Assembly (NCBI GenBank): GCA_029990175.1
Contig: JARKIP010000038.1
Coordinates: forward strand, 29,395,501 to 29,459,500
Direction of reading: 5' to 3'
DNA length: 64,000 bases
Source of the DNA: Petunia secreta
Taxonomy: Eukaryota > Streptophyta > Magnoliopsida > Solanales > Solanaceae
Part shown: positions 56,700 through 64,000 of the stretch, in pieces
How the letters are laid out: every line of letters begins with the position of its first letter
How positions within the stretch are numbered: the stretch's first letter is position 1
Translations under genes and position numbers: made by a program
Notes under the pieces: generated by a model
The model's database searches: none
What the model was told of the DNA's origin: nothing
The model's input: the letters and a program-made list of their open reading frames with translations, nothing else

Positions 56700-57755
56700 A
56701 CGGGCTATTCCCCAAGCCGAAAATATAGGCCGGCCCGACCCGGCCCGATCCACCCTATGTGGGCTCTACAATTTGTCAGGCTGGGCCAGGCTGGCCCATG
56801 AAAATCATGGGCCATTAAAACATTAGCCTAGCCAGCCCAGCCCTATGAGGACTGCCGGCCGGGCCGGACCAGTCCACCATTATTTATTTAATTTTTTAGT
56901 ATTGTTTCTTTAATTTTTGATAACATATTAAATTAAAAGTACATAAGTTATTACCATTATTTTCAGCTGAAAAATAGTATAAACTTTTATTATAACAAAT
57001 ACTTAATTTGAACTTAATCATTTCAACTTTCATTAAAAGAAAGTGAATCATAATTTCAAAAGTTCTTGAAGCAACTTCAGATAACACAAGAAATAAGAAT
57101 TAAATTACAAACTTTGATCAAGCTATCACATACAATGACGAAGCTAATATGTATAACATGGTTTAGAGAAACACATACTACTTGGTTGAAGATCATAATT
57201 TTATATATTCATTGTATAAAATTACGGTTGTATGGTGTAGTGTGAACCCATTGTTAAGAACACTTTAATGTGATGCACCTATAAACTTAAAAAGTTAAAA
57301 TTCTAGATCCGCCTTTGACTACACATATTTGAATTTGATATTCTCCATCAACCCAGTAAGCTAATTTTTTATAGATAAATATGACTGTCTAACCCTAGTA
57401 GGATATCTTTTTTACTTCGTAATTAAGAAGTAGGTGGTACTATAATATACGGATTGTAATACATTCATACTCTGATTTATTTTGCAAGATCAATTACTAA
57501 TTTTGAATTACTGATTTATTTTTATCATAACTATTATACTCATAATTAAATACACTTATGAAGGGTAAAAAAGATAAATACTATTTTACTAAGCCCATGG
57601 GCTAGCCCAGCCCATCCTCAGTCAAGCCTCACAGGTCGTGGGCTTGCGTGGGTTGGACTAAAAAGCCTCGGTATTCTATAGGCCAGCAAAATTTTAGCCC
57701 AATCCTATTAAATTACGTTTAGGCCGGGCCGGCCCAACGGGCTTTGACGGCTCTA
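56700..57755. mobile_element. Element with GGCCGGCCC-rich termini
   Basis: The two GC-rich ends (56700-56880 and 57590-57755) are filled with AGCCCAGCCC, GGCCGGGCCGG and CATGGGCC words in inverted relation and enclose an AT-rich, non-coding core of about 700 bases. The pattern matches the non-autonomous plant elements with GGGCC-type termini, hAT- or MULE-related. I cannot fix the exact ends. Confidence 0.55.
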
Positions 57756-59136
57756 CAAAAAATGCTAGATGATTTTTATTTGGGAATGCGAATTTGATCT
57801 AGTCAAATCCTTACGTAAACAACAAAATATATTCTGACAACAAATAAAACAGTCATAGATTCAAAAGCTCGGCAACAAGCACTAGAAGCTTTTAAAAAAG
57901 TAGCAATACCTACAAATGGCCGAAATGAAATTTCGACAACAATAAAAAGTGCTCTTAAAGCGCAGGTTAAGCTCTGCCGGCTAACCTACGCCAGATGATA
58001 TTTGGCGATATTCGCCTATTTTATCTTAATATTTTCTTGTATTTTGGATACTTTACGCGCTCATTATATGTGATAATTATGTTTCTTGCGCTCACTTATA
58101 GTGTTTGTGATTTTAGGAATGGTTTGGATGAAATCGAGGCAAGAACAAATAAAACGGAGCAAAATACTTTGGAAAGCAAGGATTGGACCAAACTGATGCA
58201 TTGGAAGCTATTTGAAGGCAAAGCTTCCAAAAAAGCCCTGAAGATTAGAAGCTGTTTTGAGAGTAAAGCTTCAGAGATAGCCTTGGATTTGGAAGCTATA
58301 CTGGAAGCGGGGCTTCCAAGAAAGCTCTGAGGTTGGCGAGACTTAAGTTTTCCCAACTAGTTTAGGCTTTGGTTTAACTTATCCTAGCACTTTGTAAATG
58401 CTATGAAAGCCTTACTACTTCGTTATTATTGGGAGAAAGTCTGTTGTGGAGAGAGTTTTTGACAAAGAACATATTGAACCAAGGGTTTGATTTTTTTTAT
58501 ATCATCTATTACAATATTCAATTTTTTCCCATGAATTATTATTTTGTTATCATGAATATGCATAGCTAAACATACCAATCTAGGGTTAGAGCAAATACAT
58601 GAAAGTAGATATTTGAAAGTTGATTTCTACCTATTAATTTACCGCTACAGATTTTTTATTCTTTCTTGAGCCTAATTGTTTGGTTATTGAGGACTGATAA
58701 TTGAATACTGTCTACGGTTTATAAGTTAAACTCGACAGAGGGAACTTGTGAACGCACATAAGAAAGAATAAGGCTTGATTGTGAACATGGGAATCAGGGA
58801 ATCGATTCGCGGATAGGATAGACGTATACCTATTCGCCTTGCTTGGCTAAATACATAGTTTTTTAATGCATGCATGTGATTTAATTCCATAGACATATAG
58901 GCGTTAAAGTAGCTTGAATAGAGTCGTGAAGAATCGAAAAATTTTCACTGAGGCATATGTGGAGTGCCCCGAGACTATCAAGAAGCCCTTTCTGCCTTAT
59001 CGATCACGGGGTGGACCTCTAGGTCTTCCCTACCGGGAGGTTTAAGACACTGATCATGAACAGTGATGGGATTGGCCATAAACTGGCAGGCATGATTAAT
59101 AGCATAGCGGAGGTCCGGTCAAGTGAGAGTGATACA

Positions 59137-62100
59137 CACTACAACAAAAGGTACATTTAGCGGCAAATGATATGGCCTTTAGCGACATTAACAATTGCCG
59201 CTAATAGTTTTACCAGCAATAACAGATTAGCTGGCAATGCTGGTGTCACTAAAGACTTTCCCGGCAATTAATTGGAATGCTGGTAAATGCACATCCTATT
59301 GCCGCTAAAAGGCCATAGATATAGCGGCATTTGTTTGCCAACCATTTAAATGGCCACTAAATTATTAGCTTAATTCATACATATATGGGCAATAACTATT
59401 GACGGTAAAAATAACTTTAATTGCTGATAAATGTGAACCTTTTAGTAGCAAGTAAAATGACAATTAAATCTCAAAGCATACTATTCTCATTCATTTATAC
59501 AATCATCTCGAATAAAATATACTATCATTCACTACCGAAATACATAATATTTCATTAACTCACCAATATTCTGAGTTTCAACACAATAAAAGAACATAAC
59601 ACTAACTTTAATCCAGTAACTAGTTTCAAGTAAAGTATGACAACTAGTGTTATCAACTAGAATAGCCTAGAAGCATTTATTCAACTCTTTATCGAGGTAA
59701 AGTCCACCACACCAAGTCCAATAGCTAGTATTGATTTACTATAAAACCTGCAATGATAGAAAAAAAATAAATAGTAAGATAGTGACCGAGCAAACGAATT
59801 TGCAGCCAAGAACAATACGATTGAGCAAGATAGTGAAGTCACCACGTGATTCAAGATATCTACTCTGCTCATGCAACACAAACCTTGTAACTGTCATCAA
59901 ATCAGTCCTATGTGCATTTGCTGCATGATCCATTGCTCTTTCTTTTTTCCTTCAACTCTTCAGAAAAACAAAAAAGTAACAGTAATAATTCAAGAGTTCA
60001 TAAAATTGGGTGGCACTCAGTTCAATGCTGACACAAAAATAAACAGTAAATGATTAGATAATCTTAGAACTAGTAACAAAATGTGAATCAGCTAAAAACG
60101 AACACATAATAAAATGATAATCAATTAATCCACATATAAATTAAACACGAAGAAAAAAATATATGCATCGGATAAACTTTGCTACGTTCTCTATCAAATT
60201 TGAGCAAACTCTTAGCAGATCTCAAAGAATCATTAGGTATAACTCTTTACTATCACCAATCTCTTCAAACATTGGATTCAACATCTTAAGTCTTCTAGCT
60301 AAATTACAGTACTGTTTCTTTGCCGAATTTCTAAACTCTGAATGCTCGATATCTCATTAATTATTTCTTCACTTAAGTGGTACTTTACAGGGGTTTATGA
60401 CCCTCAAACTGACTCACAAAGAGAAGAACTCGGCTAGAATTAGCTGGTGCAATTGGAAGTCTGTGGAAGGGATTGTGGGTGATTGTGGAGACTTAATATT
60501 ACTAGATTCATTGAAGAGAGGAGAAGTTGTAAAAGGAGAAAAAGGCTATGAAATAATTTTCAGAGTTAATTCATGATTCTTCATTTTTCAATAGAAATAA
60601 TCACTTATAAATTTGCATTAAAGCAACTAAAAAAGAAGGGCATATATCGGCATGTCGGAAGGGAAAAAGGGTAGACAGAGAAACTTACTTAAAACAGCAG
60701 TTGCATTTCCTTCTTTCCAAAGGATGTTTTAAGGCAGCTTTCTTCCTTGCACTTGTTGGAGGACTAGAGCTAAGAGATCTTCTCTTCCCACTTATCAGCA
60801 TCACTCAGGGTGAATGCTAATTAAGCTGCCAAAGATAAGACAGTTATAAGGTACTATATCTCATCCAAAGAAGAATGAATCTTTTTTAACATGCCAGCAC
60901 CCTATCTTGCTCTCTCTAGCCATTATCCTGGCTATCTATACACATTTCTATTGAGAGTTCCCCATACATATGAGTGCATAGCACATACAAAACTTTTTTG
61001 TGCTACATAAAGAATTAGCTGCACCACAACATGAAAGCATTATTGCTTTAATAACAATGGTGTTCCCGCCAGCTTGTGCGCACCTCAACTAATCCATGAC
61101 ATAGTCTCAAATCTCAAATACTATGTGTAAATCTTTTCATTTATGACAGTCCTAAAACTTCACTGTAATTGCAAAAGAAAAGACTCCTACCATGTGTTCA
61201 TTTAACTAAAACATGTGACTGACTCAGGTATTGCATACATCTCTGTGATCTTCTTGTGCACTTTAATGAGGAAAGGGTTACCACTATGTTCTAGGTTTTT
61301 TTTTGTGTGGTGATAATGTAGAGACAGTTAACCATCTATTTCTACATTGCAAGGTTAAAGAACAACTAAAGAGATTATTGCTAAATCTTAAAGGTATTTC
61401 TTAGACTATGCCTGTAAAGATAACAGAGGCACTTCATAGTTGGGAGGAAGCAGGGGGTGCAGGCAAAGAATAGAGGACGACGGAGAATTTTTCCTGCAAG
61501 CATTTGGTGCACAATTTGGAAGGAAAGGAACTCTAGGTGTTTTGAGAATGTAGAAAATTATGCAGAAAATCAAGCTCAATTGTATTTTGTTATTATGTTT
61601 TTGGTGTAATCAGGTCTATTCTAATGACACATTCTTAATCATTGATGCATTAGATTCAATATAAGAGTAGGACCTTAGTAAGCAGGAATACCTCTGTAAA
61701 TATAGTCAATACAAGCCATGCACTCTTTTTCCCATGATGAAATATAGATACAACTCTTTATAAACTCTTCTACTATATGTGTATATTTAGTTCAAGGCGG
61801 TCATGGTTTATCTGGAATATTTATGAACATTTTCACTATGACTGGGTGCCCTTAGCTTGTAGAATTCCTTTAGAGATGTAACCATAGGCACTGACATGAA
61901 CACATTGAGCAAAGTTATTTGTGACCTTAACAAGTTCTTGAGCACTGAAATTACATCTATTAAACATATGACGACATTCACAAACAAAGTGCTTCTCGTG
62001 CATAAGTAGGCTACATTACATGAATTGGAAAACAAACTATGTATACCTCATCTCCGGTGTCATACTTTCCGACATAGTCTTTTAGTAGACTTTCAAGTTC

Positions 62101-63351
62101 TGCAAAAACAAATCTCTGTTTGGAAAACCTCTCGACCAACTGAAATTTGTAACCACAACTTGGACAATATTGTTATTAAAGGAGTCCACAGTTTGATAAA
62201 GCAGTTAAAACAAAACTCAAAGTCTTAATCCAAAAATTCCTACCATTGAGTACCATTTCTCTTCCAAAGTCATGGAGATGGATTCATAGAGCCAGCAAAC
62301 AGATGATTTGACATTCACAGGATTCAGAAGCTATTTATTACAAACATTTGAAAGGAAGTCCCATGAAATATCCAATGCCTAAGAATCACAACAATAATTT
62401 ATTACCACAACCTTTACTATAGTCTAGGACTATTTTATACCAGTGAATGCTAAGTTAGGTATTTGACAACTACGAGCATAATGCCAGCTCCACTACTCTT
62501 CAGTAAAAAGGTCATAACTTTTTGTATAGAGTTTCGATTGACAAACCGTTTGAAGCGTTGGAATTAGACTAAGGAATCTACAAGTTTTATGTTTCACCTA
62601 TCTTTAACTTCATTATACTATACTCGTGCAACAACGTACATTGTGTGTGCTCAGAATTTTCAGGGTCGCCACAATAGCTATGTATGAAATAAGCACATCA
62701 GCTCACATTGCAATTTCTAACAGATTCATTTAAAAAATCTAAGAACTAACTACTAGGTAATCCCAAAGCAATGAGAATAATTAGCCTCGTTAGAAGAAGC
62801 AAAATCTAGGGCATTTCAAGCTTCATAATAAAGTCGACTAAATGAAGTCAAATGAAGGAAATCGAATCCAATTACATTAACTCATAGATTATGAGAATAC
62901 TTTACGTGTTTGAAGTATATATTATTGTTGGAAAGATCTTTTACCTGGGATTGTGGCCGGTGAAGGAGAACGGAGACGGTGAGAGGCGACGGTTAGCGGA
63001 CGCAACGTAGAACAGATGTGACGTTGAATGGAGACGGTAAGCGGTGGAGACGTAGAACGCAGACGGTGGACGGCGGCGACGTCGAACCGAGATGACATCG
63101 ACTGCTTTCAATATTTTCCCAATCTAGTTTTGATAGGGACTGGGATATTTTGGTGGAAAAAGTTGGAGTTAATATAAATAACTTTTAGTTTGTGATATTT
63201 AATGGCCATTTTTCTTATTTAGCGTTAAAAGGGTATCAATACCGGCCAATGATTTATTTGCCATTAATTATTGAATTTTATGAATGTATATAGCAGCCAT
63301 TAGTTTATTGCCACTAATAAAATACCGGTAAAAGTTCTTTTTGTTGTGGTG
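59137..63351. mobile_element. CACTA (En/Spm) transposon, non-autonomous or decayed
   Basis: 4215 bases with termini CACTACAACAAAA and, inverted, CACCACAACAAAA, flanked by the 3-base target duplication ACA (59134-59136 and 63352-63354), as is standard for CACTA. The subterminal zones repeat GCCGCTAA/TTAGCGGC-type words (59157-59330 and 63230-63330). No transposase frame is visible; the interior is AT-rich with only short ORFs. A LINE fragment (61264-61612) lies inside, and a GC-rich ACGGTGAG/GAGACGGT repeat tract sits at 62955-63105. A repeat-like block with LTR character occupies about 62440-62670. Confidence 0.85.
61264..61612 (+). pseudogene. LINE zf-RVT fragment inside the CACTA element
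   Basis: The + strand reads as the C-terminal zinc-finger/tail of a plant L1 ORF2: CGDNVETVNHLFLHCKVKEQLKR (shortened here to the key part, Cys..Asn-His..His-Cys), then MPVKITEALHSWEEAGG, followed by a tail broken by several stops and small frameshifts. It is a short 5'-truncated or captured piece. Confidence 0.6.
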
Positions 63352-64000
63352 ACATAAAGTTCGAAGTGGGATGGGATCTAGCCTTTGGGCGTAGTTCAGA
63401 ATTCTGTCTCCTAGGCTTCTTGGAGGAAGCGCATTCGACAACCATAATAGGCTCTATAACCGGATCACGCATGCTAAGAACACAGCAGATTAGAGGGGAC
63501 AAAAGGTTCCACTCATCAAAGTGTGAGACGCAACGCTTCTGCCTGGAAGCAAGCTACCCTCTTTGCCATTTTCAAATCAATAATAACGATGTCATCGATA
63601 TTCCACCCCTTTCTATTTCGACTTCTTTGAAAGGTGAAAGAGTAAAAAGCTAGTCCGATAGCAATCTAGGAAATCAAGAAGTAGAATCGACTAGAAAACT
63701 CAACTGGATTATTTGTCCCTCTAACTTTGGACCGTTTCTCTCTTACTGATAATAACTCATAAATTGATCTCAATTACTTGACTTCATTACTCGTTTTTAA
63801 TTATTATTTGCTTAGTTAGTAGAAAAATTACAACTATCATTGAAAAAGATCCGTGAATAGTTTTTAGAAAATTGTTTACTAGAATATGAATATTAACAAT
63901 AGTCCTCGTGGGAATGATACTCGACTCAGTATTTTATTTCTTGTCGACCACGTATATTTGTATGTGCGTTTGGGAGCAATAAGTGTTTTGCGTCGTTGCT

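Larger units (their letters stand above)
58960..63690. other. GC-richer segment of unknown origin, split by the CACTA element
   Basis: 58970-59136 and 63355-63655 read as one block once the transposon is set aside. Base composition is near-balanced, in contrast to the AT-rich surroundings, with phrases such as GATCACGGGGTGGACCTC and GATCTAGCCTTTGGGCG. The + frame 63366-63653 stays open (MGWDLAFGRSSEF...), but I recognise no protein. The look suggests a nuclear insertion of organelle, perhaps mitochondrial, DNA; this is a guess. Confidence 0.3.
57790..64000 (+). mobile_element. Probable old gypsy (Athila-like) LTR, interrupted, running off the window
   Basis: Phrases at 58470-58700 and 63690-63990 (ATGAATATGCATAGCTAAAC, TTGTCCCTCTAACTTTGG, CTCGTGGGAATGATACTCGAC) have the look of a long Athila-like LTR. 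The last bases, AGTGTTTTGCGTCGTTGCT, resemble a worn version of the tRNA-Asp-type primer site TGGCGCCGTTGCC. A CACTA element and a GC-richer segment interrupt it. The start is uncertain, and the ORF at 57995-58330 is probably fortuitous. Confidence 0.35.

Noticed and set aside
57995..58330. 111-residue + strand ORF
   Set aside because: It lies in LTR-like sequence with internal AAGCTTCC repeats and has no recognised domain.

Overview
The window is nuclear DNA of a flowering plant, almost certainly a eudicot and probably Solanaceae. The basis is the intron-bearing CASP-like and wall-associated-kinase-like genes, a nuclear tRNA-Ile(AAU), an Au/TS-type SINE tail, and LTR families of a style common in tobacco and tomato relatives. 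It is a transposon-dense stretch with five ordinary host loci: a small MEGLIP-type protein gene (10.48-10.77 kb, +), a WAK-like receptor kinase gene (exons 29.0-33.4 kb, -, broken), a tRNA gene (46.1 kb, -), a CASP-like gene (47.07-49.96 kb, -) and a 53-residue membrane peptide gene (54.15-54.31 kb, -).

Layout. 1-9264 is the 3' part of a Ty3/gypsy element of the Tat type on the + strand: gag-protease, RT with two RNase H domains, integrase, then a spliced antisense gene, then the 3' LTR. 9.3-13.7 kb is AT-rich DNA with the small gene, MITEs and a MITE nested in a fold-back repeat. 13723-22254 is a complete but decayed minus-strand Ty3/gypsy element with 2.2-kb LTRs, PBS, PPT and TATAT target duplication. 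About 22.26-27.33 kb is a decayed minus-strand L1-type LINE whose 5' end is duplicated head to head (125-bp arms). 27851-28557 is a second copy of the MULE-like MITE seen at 11.7 kb. 29.0-33.4 kb is the kinase gene, with a 398-bp transposon in its kinase exon. 33426-44022 is a young Ty1/copia element (904-bp LTRs differing at 5 sites) that sits in the kinase gene's 5' leader. 44-58 kb holds the tRNA, the CASP-like gene, the peptide gene and many MITE, SINE and hAT elements. 57.8-64 kb looks like an old LTR holding a GC-richer piece of unknown, possibly organelle, origin, which a 4.2-kb CACTA element has split.

Two features stand out. In the Tat element, gag-protease and RT lie in one frame separated by a single UAG in the context CAA-UAG-CAA-CUA-CAG, which fits the CAR-YYA leaky-stop rule of tobacco mosaic virus. 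On the opposite strand, 5543-8310 reads as a five-exon gene with its own TATA box; all four introns have GT..AG ends and the joined frame stays open for 816 codons. The kinase locus shows a dated order of damage: the copia element moved the promoter 10.6 kb away from the start codon, and a 9-bp-TSD element cut the kinase domain.

All calls come from reading the sequence; no similarity search was run. Family names rest on motifs recognised by eye.
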